Below, piece after piece: positions 50,649-64,000 of a DNA stretch of 64,000 bases. Numbering within the stretch: the stretch's first letter is position 1; the number at the start of each line of letters is the position of its first letter. Under the pieces are notes generated by a model that was not told the origin of the DNA, ran no database searches, and worked only from the letters and a program-made list of their open reading frames with translations. The position numbers were made by a program, and so were the translations under genes. Source of the stretch: Ascaris suum (taxonomy: Eukaryota; Nematoda; Chromadorea; Rhabditida; Ascarididae); contig CM024174.1 in NCBI GenBank assembly GCA_013433145.1, positions 8,712,336 through 8,776,335 of the forward strand. Reading direction: 5' to 3'.

Positions 50649-52736
50649 TAGAACGCAATAAAATAAAAGTTATGATTTTCAACGTACCTCTCGTTCTGGC
50701 CCAAAATTAGTTTTCATAAACACTCGTCCTCGTCACCTGAAAACGCAAAAATATTTTTTTAACGCATAAGGCTTAAGCATGAAATTCCGAAATTATGAGA
50801 AACACTAATTTGTTACATAACTTTACGCCGTAAAATGCGAAATTTAAATTCAATAAAACGAGTTTAACCAAAGTAAAATATATACAGAAATTAATATATC
50901 TAACAGAAATGAAAATCGCGGATAGTAGAGTTGAAATTTTTAAAAAAAGTGAAAAAGAGTGCCGAAATAAAAGAAGAAATAAAAAGAAACACGAAGAAAT
51001 TAAATTATAAAGCACACTTTTGCAAGTACAGATAAAGAACAATGATAACTGCCTACATACTACAAAAAACGGCAAAGTACACTAGACTGTACGAGTTACA
51101 AAAAATGCCCACTTTCCTAGTGCAGTCAATCTGAAGTATATTCTTTTATCACTGCTATAAATGTGACGACATTTGACATTTGCAACTCCTGATACAGAAA
51201 TAGGGGTGCGTGCCAGATGCAAGTCCATTTGAAATTTATGGATCTTCATTAGTTGATCATCAACATCATAGTTTGTCTTTTTGAACCCCTCCATACAAGG
51301 GTCCTAGCAATCATCACAAATGGATCATAGCATTCAAAGCAACGCAATGAAAAAATGGTCTTTTATGGTTAGATTTTGAACTGCTCAATGCTTCTTAATA
51401 TCAGACGCATCTTAGACTAATTAAGAATTCAGATATGAATACAATTGTGTTTCTACTGGTACGAGTCCATCGATAAAAAATAAAACAACGTGAGACGTGA
51501 AAAGGCGACTCAAAATTGTTAAAAATTGCAACGCGAAAGCGATGCAGAAAAACAAGGACACCACATGGAAAGCGGCTCAAAAAATACGAATCCACGATCA
51601 TACAAAGATACATCACTATTGCGACCCTTTCCGCTGCATAAACAACAAAGTCCATTTGCCGTTAATGGGTCGTCACAAGGTAACCACTAAGCAAGCCACA
51701 TCACAGCTAACATCACCTAATACTCGCGTAATATTAACCATGCCGGACTTAGCTATTTTATTATTTCACACAGTGGTCAACACGTGCGGAGAAAAAAAAG
51801 AATATTTTAAAAGCGGTCACCAAACGCATCGATTGGGAATTTATCGATCCTTTCACCCTTATAACAAGATGCTGGGCTCCGACCTGCAATGGGCTTGATG
51901 CGACGCTGATCTACCGAGTTCTCGCAATTGCACCAGAACCATCCCTCTTGTACGATTCGCTTCTCTGTTTGGAGAAACATACGTGAAGTTATCGAACTTC
52001 AGCGATTTTTTCTTGCGGATTCGTCCTTTTTTCGTCGCGAGTTTCGGTGGGGATTGGTGGTTTGTTTTGTTTCTTTGAGACGACGGCTTCGAGTTACTTC
52101 AGATATGCTCCGGAGCATCATGGGGCTTTTAAGCCTCATAAGAACAAGTGGTTCCGCGACGCATTCGCCGCCCACGGCCGCTGTATTCGGCATGGATGAA
52201 GGACAGCTCTACCTCGAGTAGAGCTGTTTGTACAGGAGCACTGGGAGGAAGAGTTCGCGGCGCTTGATGTCCACTCCTGGACTGCAATATTTCGGTTCGT
52301 TTTCCTGAATTTATTCTCTCTGAAAGTGAAGGATTTGTCGAAGAAATTATTCGATTGGAAATGAGGATGTATGCATCATGTAATGCCTTTGTGTTTATTG
52401 CTCTAATGCGTTCTGGATGTTTGTAATTGGTCTTGCGATAACCTCGGCGTCTTTGGAGGTCGTATTATTATTTGTAAAATAACTATAATATTTTTCCAAC
52501 ATATAAATGCAGTGGCACATCTTCGACCTTTTTGCACTATACGCTGAGATTGAGGAATTCTTGTCATATAGGTGGAGGCTGTGAAGCTCGTGGTGTATTT
52601 GTTTGAACATATAAATACGGTCGTTAGTCACATATCATGTTGAATACTAATAATTTTTGATGTTTTTTTAAAGAAACGAGCAAAGGATAAGAAACGCAAA
52701 CCGTCTTTTCTAAATTATTAAGTTTTAAACAGGTAA

Positions 52737-52822
52737 AATATATATATGTACATATAATAGGATATATATATATATAGTATATATATATATATAATATATA
52801 TAGATATAGACTTAGATATATA
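52737..52822. repeat. Interrupted (TA)n tract in intron 1, copy C
   Basis: The TA tract broken by G and C bases (GATATAG, GTACATATAATAGG), as expected from noisy reads over a simple repeat. Confidence 0.8.
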
Positions 52823-55800
52823 CCATCGATATGGTGTAGAAACAGAAGCAAAATGCCCGTGTGAAACAAACGAAGGTATGAAATAATATTAAAAAGAAAA
52901 CATTTCGCAAGTGCAAGGATAGAAGTAATAGACCGCTGGTAGATACTAGATGTTACAAATGCAGCAGTAAGACATGATTAATTATCTCAGTAAGACATGA
53001 ATAAATTATGTGGATAAAAGATGACCACGTTCGGCCCTTATCCAGGACGTGTGCAACTTGGTTGTGGCGCGGAACGTTATGCATAACCGTTAGTACGAGA
53101 ACCTCACTTGCGTATATTGGTATATTTATGTTATGTTTGGCATCATTGCTGCTGCAGTACTTTAAGGCGATATGTTAAATTTAAAATGGAACTGTCTATA
53201 AAATTTTAACGGCTGACGTGCTTTGCAATGTACCATTAACTTGTGTGTTAATAGCTGGCGAGGCAGCTGGGCATCGTCCCAACGAGCTGTTGCTTCGAAC
53301 CGCGTGTTCGGCTGAAAGAGCTCAGCCTCACTGTCTGGGACATCCAGAAGCGCCGCTGCTTCCTCTAGGGGCACCTGAGGACCGATGTATACTGCCGCCA
53401 TCAGGGGAGGGCAGTTCATCGCACTAATTGGAAAGCCACTGCTACCGGTGAGTGTACCTTGATTTCATGCGCTGTTTACCTTGATCGCATTTGCACGTTG
53501 TAGATTCTGCGTTCGCACCTAAATCTCAAATCTCGAATCTTCACCTTAATCTGTTTATTCGGCAATTAAAAACAGTCGCAAAGTTGGCGACAGAGTGTCG
53601 TTTGCACAAATGAATAAGCAGAGTGTAGATGTGGACTGAAGAATTGCCCGATTTCCTGTGGTACAGATAAGGTCGCCCATGAGGCAGAGCCCAGTACCAC
53701 TACCAGCGCGAAGAAGAGCCCGCGCTGGTGCTCCGATGCAGTGAGGCGGAAATAAGTGGTGCCGGAGGAGGGTCCCCGTCCTAGCGAAGTGGAGAGGCCC
53801 CATGAGGAAAGGACGAGGAACGTGGAAGTTGAGCCGAAGAGAGCAGCCCGGCAGAATATCAGCCGAAAGCAACGCCGTGCCAGCGGACAGCAGCAGCCAA
53901 AGGGCACAATGGCTGGAACAGCTCGCCTCCCGCTACCGTGAAATGCTGTAAGTGACACTCCGTCCTCCATTGGACTGTTGCAAGTGCGTCGGATCTCATT
54001 CACGTTCGTTCTCACATATCTTTGAGGAATTAAAATTTAAACCGCATTTAGCATCGGTGAGCAATTTTGGAGTTGTCATTTAAAACAACTTCAAGCTTGC
54101 AGAGTTTTGGGGGTTCCGTCTGCTACCAACCGTTTTCATAAGTTATCAACAAGCAAATAACGACGCATGCAAAATGCGTGCTGTCGTCATTCGTAGTGGA
54201 AGTGAAAGATCAGCAGCATAAAATGCATGCAGGCTTTTTTTTCCTTCGGTCAATACAGTAATTTGCTTGCACAAGATAAGGGTTCAATGTAAAAACTAGT
54301 TCAAAGTCCATCAGGTGCTCAGCGTAGCGACGGGGTTCGCAGTTCTCATCAACAATTCCCATTTTCCTATGTTAAAATAAAAGACAGAATGGGCAGACAT
54401 TCACATGCAACCACGACAGGATGTTTTCGTAGTGCGCGGTTGCTAGGCAGGATTTTCAAATGCACAATATTAGAAAAAAATCTCTTTTCCATGAGATTGT
54501 TTGGTGGACCAGAACAATGACTATAATTGTGTGACTAGCATTTTCAAACATCTTTTGGAATTCGATAATGATTGCAGCCGTCCAAGAACTGGGGCTAATG
54601 TGAAACGCGAACGAGTGCCTAGAAGGCGAGCGGCAAGAAGACAGCCGGACTTCAGACCGGCCGACATCTCGACGCTGCCAGCCCATATGGCAGCCGAATT
54701 GGTGGCACCAACCACGCCACCGTATATTGTGCAGAATAACAAAAAAAAAAAATACTACGTGTTTCTACTTATCTTTTTCTGCTGCTTTTGTACTGCTTCC
54801 TTTTGATGCTACTCTCAGGTTCTGTTGAAGATACCCCTTGCTTGTGGAAGAATGAAGGAGCAGTTCAGCAATGATTAGCGTCTAATTCTGCCTGCTCATT
54901 GCTGGGATTGCTTATCCACGGATTATCTTTTGAATAGCTGAGTAGAACAGGAACTGCAAACACTAATGTTGTTCTACGTAAGGCGTTGCTTAACTAACGT
55001 ACTTTTATGTAGGACGGTCATGAAAGGATTTGCGAATTTCAAAACCTTTCTAACAAAAGAAGCAATAATTGCGTAACCATGATATCAGCTTCACTCAGTG
55101 GAAAATAATCCACCTGAAAGTTTTTTCTGATGCCTTTTAAAGCAAGTTTTTGTGAGGTGGTCGTAGGTGGACAAGCAGTTAGGTAGCGACAACAACAGGG
55201 GCGCTCTCGGACATGAAGAACTTGCTTTGTTGCTGCTTCGACGTTGATGGCGAGGGTTTTTTTTAGTATGCCGCTTGCACACTGCGGTGTGCGAGATAGG
55301 AGTTCGAGACGGTAGCGGCTTGGAGGAAGCACGTCGCGCTATCGAAGTCTCAGCTTGAAGACGGTAAGCGACTTGTTTGCTATTTAACCTGGCGACATGC
55401 ATGTTCATTATTTTGGGTATGCTTTAAACGAGCTCTTTCGTGAGTGGCATTTTGCCAAAAATTTTTGCTTCGACGGTTCATTTGGATGAGAAGAGGGTTA
55501 TTTGCGAATAGCAAGTAGGCCATCGGTGAATTCCTGTTGTTTCATTAAGGATTTAAACGCTGGTTCGCAGGGTGGGATTTGAACCTCGACATTTTCCCTC
55601 AACACGAGTTATTAGTGGGCTATGTAATCTTCTTGATAGCCTACGAGACTAGTGATTACTTGATTACGTGATTTCAGCATCTGTGGCACTTGTGGGATAT
55701 CATCTCATCGTGCCACCTGAAGTGGGACCGGCTAGCGGCAAGGTAGGTCGTGTTAATGAGGATTCCTTATACCGCATATTTGCCTGCCGTCAATATCTGC

Positions 55801-56329
55801 ATCCTTTGGAAATAGTCGGGTGAGGCGGAATTTATAAAATACGTTTCGGTTCATTTTCGTCCATTAGTGAAATTATGATGAAGAGATTCATTTAAAAGAT
55901 GCTCCGAGACTAGTGTCCCATTTACTAAGAGACTAATGCGTGCAGTTAGAATTAGATTTGATAGATCTTTCAGGTAGTGATTATTTCAGAAGCACCACTC
56001 AGAACGTTTTCTTTAAGATATTGATCCTCGACAAATTATATAGCTCTTTGGTGTCGTAGGCCCATTTGCCAGCGCGTTGTAAACAGCAAGCTGTTTATAG
56101 GGAACTTGCTGTGATTTAATTTTAGGCATTCATCACAGCGCATAAGAAAGAGCGCTGTGTCGGGCATCGAAAGCGACCATGCGGCAGAGACAAACGAGAT
56201 CACTAGGCTCAGCGGTTTGAGAGGAACACGAGCCACATCTTGGGTGCCTGGTTAGTTGTTTTCTCACTGTCTTCATTCCAGTCGACTTTTACGATTCTTA
56301 CATGGTTCAGTTCTTGCTTGCACATATAG

Positions 56330-56440
56330 TTTTTAGAAGTAATAAATGTTTATAATAATTAATGTGGCATACTATGAATTAATAATGATATATAGATATA
56401 TAGATATAGATATATATATATATATAGTATAAATATATAT
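56330..56440. repeat. Degraded (TA)n tract in intron 7, copy C
   Basis: It occupies the place of the long TA tracts of copies A and B but is only partly alternating. Confidence 0.7.
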
Positions 56441-59284
56441 TTTCACACGAATGAATCGTTCGTTAAATGAATTCTCAGGGGAACCAGGTGAATATATACA
56501 TATATGTATGTGTAGATATATTCAGCATGATTGTGGTACGTTTGGGGTAGTTCATGCGCATACAGGCTTCTCAGAGTGTACGGATTGACCTATGGTTTCT
56601 TCGTTGAGCATACATCTTCCATTCAGGTGCAGGAATAACAGGAGTATTGGGGGGACTTGTTTGTTGTATGGTCTAAAAGCGTCAGAGCCGACAATCGATG
56701 TAAGGTGGATGCTTGTTCTGATTTCCAAGCTCTTTTCGCAGAGTAGTTTATGTCCGGCAGAATACTTAACGTGTTTATGGCTGTTTATGAGTCCTTTGCT
56801 GCGCGCCTCATTCAGCGTATAGGTATTTAATGCAAGAAGCTTTCAGGCTTGCTCGCATAGTGAAATTTTTCTTGCTCTTGATTTGTTTCAGAAGTGCTGC
56901 AAATAACTTGGACAGCAGTTGAATGTCATACCATCTTCAGATATTCAACAAGTAAGGCACCAGCCGAATGGAACACCAGCCGCCAGCTGTTCGAAGGAAG
57001 CGGCATTATGACACCGAGCAGGCGCGCAGAGCAGACGTATGCGCAGCATATCTGAAGCGCTCAGTGCGACCGAACCGGGAGCTAATGGCGGGAAATAGCG
57101 AGGGAGCATGAGCGCCAGCTGCCTTAAGCGCTGGTTAGCAAGTTTCGTTTTACTCCATTCGTAATTGACTTTCGGTTTTTCACCAGCAGGTTTTCCATCA
57201 CTGGTATGTATACGCAGTTTTCAACCAAGGTTTGCGTTTGTATACCTATCTCCTTCTGAAATGGTAAGTGTTGTTGTGCAGTTTTGCGGTCGCTATACTC
57301 GGGTTGCAATCGCTCCGTCTGCGCCCTCGAATAATCAGCGTTCTTCTCGACTATCCCTTTGCTACCTGAATGTCGCAACGTTCGGAAACCCTGCTCGGTG
57401 GGCCATATCATTTGCCCAGGGTCGCCGTTCTCGCGTGTCGCCCTTCTCGTTGTCACCACGTTGTCCCTGCACGTCGTATGGTTTATGGTGTCCTATGTTA
57501 GCCATAGATGCCAACCATCTATGCACGCATTGCCCATCTCACCCTTCTCCACAGTGTTCAACTTATGAGTTCGGAAGCAACATTTCTTTTGGAGTCTGAA
57601 GAAATTGTTAATGCACTACTTGTGCGGGAACATAGCTCTGATTCATGCTAGTTGGAGCAGCCATTGAGGGTAGTTAAGCTCCTACATGACGTAACTCGAA
57701 TAATTGCTGCTGCTGTTATGAATTAGGGATCGAAGCGGTCACATGCCTCATTGAAGCTCTTGCGCTCCAGCGGTAGTTGCTCATTCCATTGTCATTGAAA
57801 TATTTCGAATTCAAATTACTTCATCGACCTCGCTAACCCCTATCCGAAAATGCCGCAGCCAGATTCAATTTCCCAGAGCCGCCCGCAGTTAGACCTAATA
57901 TACCCCCGGAGAGTTGTTTGCAGCTCTCTGTCTATACCATCCATCAGAGAAATTATGGGACTAGTGGAAGTACCCAGGGACCTAAAATTTACATTGGAGC
58001 GGTTTATTTAAAAAGCGAGATCTAAAATTTTAACATAAAAGACGCTGAAGAGTCGTTCAGCCCCTGCGGCCGAAATAAAAATGCTTTGTTGGAATATGTA
58101 GAAGCTGTTTGTCTCGTGGGGAGGGGGGGGGGGGATCTGGCCATGATACCATACTTTACCAATTTGCATGCTTCATATGGGATTTTCCACTAGTATTCCT
58201 AAGGATATCAGGCGTAAGAGATTCTGCGCCTTTTGGAATGTGTGGGATTGGGATTTTCACTTGCATAAGGACAGATAAAACAGAAATTTGTAGTTTTAAT
58301 ATTGTCACACAATAAGCAGCTCTTTACACTTGTCGTTCTCTGCAGTAAGCATTCCATAGGAGGCAGGATACAGATTTTGCGCAGATATGGCCAGCCATCG
58401 CCGTGCGTTTCGAAGCCACGGCGATTTTTCTTTGGAGGATCAGCAGGATTGTGTCAAAGGCGATTAGAACGGAATCAACAGCAAGCAGGTTGTCGGAAGG
58501 TGAGAATTTTACAAACGAGCGCATTTTTTGTGTTTCTTGTCTACTCTATTGATCTCTGGTTACCGTCAGTGGTAAGGAGATCATGGGCTTTCCATTTATT
58601 TGTGAGCGTGTTCTGCCCCCAAATTTCCCACCTCGCCCCCCGAAGGACGACGGTTCGTCGGCGATGCGGAAGAAGCACAATGCTGGCGTCTGGGACACTG
58701 ATCGAGAGACCCCCCATGAAATCCGAGAGCTCCGCTCTCTAGGAACGTCGTTCCTAACGAAAGGTCAGTTGTTTCACGAATTCGGGTGGTGAGTTTTTGT
58801 AGTGCCGACATTAAGCAATTCCTGCGAGTGTATTTTCACGTCCCTTTGCGGTAATGGAATCTTTACGTTGCACTGCTCATCAGGTTATGCTGCAATATTT
58901 GCCGCGGTGAGTCAGCCTCCTTGTCGGTGGGCCTACAAGAATGCATGAGGCAGTAGCTAACAAACTTCTGCTTTTCAGGTTCAGTCTGCTTTTACGAGCA
59001 AAGACGATCATCTTGTATAATTGCACATTGCTTGAAAATGGTCGTCTTGTATTTTGCTGGAAAGAAGTGAGGAGTGGGGGAGGGGATTTGCACATGAAGG
59101 CAAACTCCCCTTCACGTGAGGAACATATGTCGATTTTAGATAGAATTATTCTCGCCTCTGCAGAGATATTACTTTTCGTGAAACCAAAGAGTATCGCCAT
59201 AAGGATTTCAGTAAAAGTTTTTGGCTGGCGAGAGAACAGTTTTCTCCGTGGAGCGTTTTTTCTTAATTTGAAGCAAATTAGGAT

Positions 59285-62255
59285 ATTCAAAAAAATCAGT
59301 AGAACTTTCTCGAGCTCAAGATCTGTCTTAGCGCCTGAACAATTGTGATGGAAAATTGCGAAATTCTTCTATAGGGCTGGAGGCACAATTGCGGACGAGA
59401 AATGATGTCGTACACCAACGTTTTCGGTGGACACCAATTTGAGCTCTTTTCTGAACACTTTTCGTTCTCGGTCGTGGAAATACATCAAAGAATGAAAGAT
59501 TTTGATATGGTTTTGACATCTATGTACGTTTGCGACTTATAAGGCATTTCTGACTTGTTGAATCTGTCAACGAGAGGATTGCAGCAGAAATATTTTGCCG
59601 ATTCGCTCAGTTCTAGACGATTTTTCCATCGCACTTAATTTTAATGCAGAATCCAACAGTCAGCTTACACAATGTTCTTAGGACTAAGATAATGTGGAGT
59701 ATTCCAAGATAACTTTTAAGAGAATATGTATTCACCCTACAACTGCTAGTGTTTCGGCTTTTGATGATGAGGTTTGTAATAGGTGATGTTTTCAAACGCT
59801 TGGTTTTTTTGTTCGTCGAGTTAAATTACGACTTTGTCTCTAAGTGGTCAGTTGAAACCGCTCTAGAATTCCGTTGAGAAATTCTGAGGGTCAGTCAGTG
59901 TTGCAAATTGCCTTTCTGTAGCTACCGTTCTCTTTTTTTAAAACTTTCTTTCTGCTTCATCTTGCCGTTTTTCCAGATTATCTTTCTTCATCATCGCGTT
60001 CTTGCAAATCTTCTTCTCATGATGTTTTTTTGCAAATTTCCTGCTCCCTTCATCAGATCCTTTCGCTACATCGGCCAGTTTCTTTTTCCAGTTTGCTTTT
60101 CTACTTTATGTTTCCTTGGCTCTTTCTGCGTCATCTGTTACTCTTTGTAATTGGCGTTTCCTGTGCCATGGTTTCTTTATCGCAAATCTTTCTGCGACCG
60201 TCTTTCCTTGTTTCAAATCTCGTGCTTTCATCATCTTTCCCGTTTCTCCGAATTTCACTTCTGCATCACCGTTTCCTCCTTGTGATTTCCTGCCCCTTTA
60301 TATTTTTTTTGTCCTTTCGCAGATTTGCTCACCATCGTTTCTTCTCTAAAATTTCTCATCTGCTGCATACTTTCATCGTTACAAATTCTCTTTCTGCATC
60401 ATCCTTCCTCTTTCGTAAATTCACTTCTTCCATCATCTCCTTCTTGCAAATTCTTCGGTGCATGATGTTTTTTTCCTTTTGCAAAGTCACTTTCCTGCAA
60501 ATGTCTTCTCGCATCCCTCCCTTTTTGGGAAAGTCCTCTCTGCATGATGTATTAATCTTTTCCAGCTTTTACTTGCGGCGCCATCTTCTCCGTGTTGCAA
60601 TTGTCCTTCTACCGTTATCTTCCGCGTTTTCCGAACCTCATTTCGGCAACACTGTTTCCTCCTTTACAATCTCCTTTGTACATCATCATTTCCCTCCGCA
60701 AATTTCGTTCCTGCATTTGTTTGTCTTTCCTCAAATTTGCCCACGTCTTCTTTCTTGTAAAATTCCTCTGTACCATCCTTTTTTTACAAGTTTTCGGTCC
60801 TCGACCTACTTCGCTGAGTGTCAACGCTCGTTCAGGGCCATCGTTTCCCGATGCAATTTCCCTTTCTGCCATGAACCATAGTGCACCGCCAGGATGCATG
60901 ATGACCACCAACCAGGGCTACAGAGTCGTCGCGCTACAACCCATTTTTATCCTCTTAATCTCAGTACTTCTGGAACATTTGACAGTCGCAAAAACAGATT
61001 TGTTGAATGAGGAAGGGCGGATGATTCATGACGGGTCCGTAGGCCCGCGAAGCTTCAGCATGGCGAAAGTACATGGGAGACAGTAGGAGCGATTTTTCGC
61101 GAAACGAAATCTGAAATGCACATTTCCACTGAACTCAAAATTTTCGTTCAAATGGGGAAACATGAGTTTCAATTCGGAGAATTACGAAGGAGAGCACAAG
61201 GATGAGTGTCCACAGTGTGCTTATATTTACACCAATAAAAAATGGTTTCAGAAAGATTCGCATCTCCAAATAGACGCGGTCTACAAATTGTCCATGTCCC
61301 TGCGCAAGCTCTTGAACTTGGATTTTGGCTTCTTTTTTCCTGTATTTCAGCGGAGCGTAGGATACCATGTGATTGCCGCCTAAGTTTTCGTTGTGTGCTA
61401 CAAACAGGTGCAGTTTCCTCGCTCTAAGGTTCTACAATTTATGTTTGCACAGTCTCAAAACTTCGTATCACATCGGGCAGTTGAAACCTTTGGGCTACCG
61501 TATTATGGGAGGATGAAGTTTGGGTATGCACCTCGAAGACTGGGATTTGTGGTCACCGATGCCTGTACAGTGGTAACTATGGTGTGCGACGGAAGGAAAT
61601 TTGCCAGAAAGGAAACCCTGAGCAGAAAGGCAGTTTGCAACTGACTGACCACTTAGAGTTGCTCAGTGGACTTCTTGAGCGGTCAGCTACCACTGTAGAA
61701 AGACAAAGTCGTTATTTAACTCGTAGAAACAAAAAAACAAGCGTTGAAACATCACCTAGTACAAACATCATCATCAAATGCCAGAAATCAATGCAGTTGT
61801 AGGGTGAATACATATTCTATTAATAGTTATCTGGAGTTTTCACATTTTGTTTAGTCACAGAAAATTGTATAACCGACTGTTGTGACTCTGCATTAAAATA
61901 ATTGCAATAGAATAAGTCATTGGACTGAGCAACTAAGGTTCATATTTTCGGATTACACATTTCGCTTCTTTGATGCTGTTTCTAGGCGTCAAAAAATGCT
62001 TATAGCCGCAAAATATATCGTGTCAAAACCATGGAAATCATATTAAACATGCTTCATTCCTTCATGTTCTTCGACAGCCGAGAGTGGAAGCTATTCAGAG
62101 AAAAGAGCGCATAATTAGTGGTCTTAGTGTACAACATCATCCTAGTCGGTAATCGCGTCCTCCACACTTTTCATGACGTTGCGGCAACCAAAACTTCCAT
62201 TCATAATTGTTGCCGAGCTTTGCAAATGAGAGATTCCGAGGTCCGGTGCTCGAGA
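59285..62255. mobile_element. Foldback-like element, copy C
   Basis: Left arm about 59285-59935, minisatellite about 59905-60885, right arm about 61590-62255. The right arm follows copy A, while the inner stretch at about 60720-61260 follows copy B. Around 61160-61310 the zinc-like fragment is best preserved here (CPQCAYIY ... FQKDSHLQIDAVYK). Confidence 0.6.
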
Positions 62256-64000
62256 GATAAATTCTGTCGGAAGCAAGCTCAGTCTGTAGATGCCGAAATG
62301 GCAACGTATTGATATTCGATCTGTGTGAAAGTGGAAGAATGTTTGTATCGAATATTGCAATTGAGAAGCTTAATGAAAGGGTTCTTAGGCGTTCTTTTCT
62401 CCTATGAATCTTTTTCCTGCAAAGCGAAGACTGCTCACGCAAGTCATTCTGCAAAACGCATAGAGCATAACAAATTTTCAGGAATTGGCTTGTAATTTTG
62501 TCCGCTGTACGTAAAATGAGAAAAGAAATGAAAAAAAACTTTAAAAAAGAGAGCATGTGCGAGAGAAGATGTGAAGGGGCCTCTCTTGGAATGTTTACGT
62601 CCATTTAGTTTGCACCTTTGCGTTAATACTCCTAGCTAGCGGGAATTACCTGGAGTATGTTTGTTGCCGAGCTCGACCTTATTAAAATTTCAAAAATGTC
62701 ATAGCTCAGAGGTCAACGGATTTGTGCGAGTCTTAGCAACAACATCAATGCAAGCCGCTGTTTTCGTAATTTCGAGCTATACGTTCAAGCGTCAAGTTTA
62801 AATCGCAAATGCATTTTACGTCACTCTCAGTGGGCAGATATCGCCACATAAAGCGTTAATCTGCGAATCACCTTCATCGCTATCAAATTTGCGAGATACG
62901 TGAGTTTCTATATTATCATCGTCACCAGTGATAATTTATTATTATTATCAGTTATAAGCCTGCTATGATCAACTACCAGCATCACTATCTGATGTTTTTA
63001 ATCCACCAATAGTTTTCACAGGCTTACTTGCTTTTGTGTTGTTCTTTTTGTTCTGTTTCAGCAACAATAGGCATCAGTCACCACTAACGTTTCGATGATC
63101 TTAAACAGACGAAGTTTTAATGTTGCTTCGAATAAGTAGTAACCGGAACCACTTTAAACGTGATTATATATGACTGAAAACTCGATAACAAAGCAATTCA
63201 GGATTCGAGGAAGTGTGGATGGCAAGAAGAATCATTAATATTGCTCTTTTATTTCCTAGAACTGACCAATAGCCGCTGAAGTTGCTGATCTAGAACGGTA
63301 AATGGGGAACGGAGTTTGTTATGATGTGCCTTAACCATGTTTGCTAGACACTAGTATTTATTGAAGGGCTTTCCAGGGTCATAGGTAAGTTGTCAAGGAG
63401 AGGCAAAAACAAAAAAGTACTTGTTTTAACAGTTGCCCGCACCTGACAGGAAGGAGACAGTGCAGGGATTGTTTTTTTGACGGATACAGTGTCCATTTCA
63501 GTATGCAGGACCTTGAAAAAAAATCCGTAAGGAAACACTGAGGATACTAAATGAAGTTGCAAGTGTCCACGTTGGCAATGCCGCTCCACAAAGCAACCAG
63601 CTCCATAAGTTCCCTACCGATAACAATTTAACCGTTCTTTTTGCTGTCTGAATCTCTGCAAACGATCGCTTTTCCGATGTGTCGACCGGGCGTAAAATGC
63701 GAGCCTACCGTTGCAATAATTCACCACATACTGGCTATATGATGTGGGCTATATTGGTATGGATTACTATATACTAGGGGTTATCATCGAGCAAGTTTGT
63801 GGTTCTATCAAAGCATACGCATAAATAAAACAAACTCAGCGTTCGAAAAAAACTGCATATGAGAGAAAGTCTCTGATCGTTCACCCCATTAATGAAATCT
63901 TACACACCTTCCGACAGTCCGGTCCTTCAACGTCGGAAAATATTGAAGCACGAAAAAGGTCGCAAAAATTGCTGAGCCTCACCGCGGCTCAAAACGCGTT
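62256..64000. other. Copy C extension beyond the A/B unit, no supported gene
   Basis: Collinear with about 19431-21190 in copy A. No exon, RNA gene or motif is recognised in either copy of this stretch. Confidence 0.5.

Larger units (their letters stand above)
52086..57127 (+). pseudogene. OTU-like / zinc-finger gene, copy C (disrupted)
   Basis: Exon counterparts can be followed in order, for example exon 1 at about 52100-52290, exon 2 at 53255-53447, exon 4 at about 54582-54742 and exon 8 ending at 57127. Nearly every exon carries small indels. The region of the start codon (about 52042-52085) is replaced by unrelated G/T-rich sequence, so ATG and the first codons are missing. In exon 3 the copy keeps the base that copy A has lost. 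The random spread of lesions points to sequence error rather than decay. Confidence 0.75.
50649..64000 (+). repeat. Segmental duplication, copy C (partial, error-rich)
   Basis: Begins at TAGAACGCAATAAAATAAAA, matching 7854 in copy A and 35564 in copy B, and continues collinearly to the window end, matching A to about 21190. It therefore runs about 1.5 kb past the A/B border and resembles copy A there. Single-base insertions, losses and substitutions occur every few tens of bases, in exons and introns alike. Confidence 0.95.

Noticed and set aside
50429..50710. Open frames running through the N block
   Set aside because: They read X residues across the 100-N gap and have no support.

Overview
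The window looks like nuclear DNA of a nematode, probably a parasitic one; this is inferred from gene style. It is AT-rich, its coding exons are short and split by introns of roughly 300-1000 bases, acceptors are TTTTCAG/TTTCAG-like and donors GTAAGT-like, and the readable proteins (a ChaC enzyme, a small heat-shock protein) are animal-type. There are no operons or ribosome binding sites. Most of the sequence is non-coding, with long (TA)n and poly-G/poly-C tracts.

Layout. 1-4629 is single-copy and holds a broken small heat-shock (alpha-crystallin) gene on + and a possible tail-anchored coiled-coil exon on -. 4630-19638 is copy A of a 15-kb segment. 19639-32317 lies between copies and carries an intact four-exon ChaC gamma-glutamylcyclotransferase gene on - (23283-26124) and an unidentified terminal exon with a poly(A) signal on + (30581-30826). 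32318-47415 is copy B, in direct orientation. 47416-50548 is single-copy, then comes a 100-N gap (50549-50648). 50649-64000 is copy C, which starts part-way into the unit and runs past the A/B end, matching A to about 21190. Copy C is full of small indels and looks like uncorrected long-read sequence.

The duplicated unit. Each copy carries one recognisable spliced gene on +, eight exons whose phases all match. It encodes about 451 residues: a domain that resembles an OTU protease lacking the usual catalytic residues, an acidic linker, an arginine-rich stretch, a C2H2-like and a C2HC-like zinc finger, and a charged tail. Copy B reads through intact, copy A has a 1-base deletion in exon 3, and copy C is broken in many places. 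Downstream is a foldback-like element: about 630-base inverted arms around a roughly 35-base minisatellite that reads as 11-12-residue charged repeats on the minus strand.

The A/B comparison is uneven: nearly identical from about 5.3 to 18 kb of copy A, clearly diverged at both flanks. Together with mosaic A-like and B-like stretches in copy C, this suggests conversion between copies, or collapsed and duplicated haplotypes in the assembly. The best candidates for something undescribed are the OTU-like zinc-finger gene family and the foldback element with its frame-keeping minisatellite.
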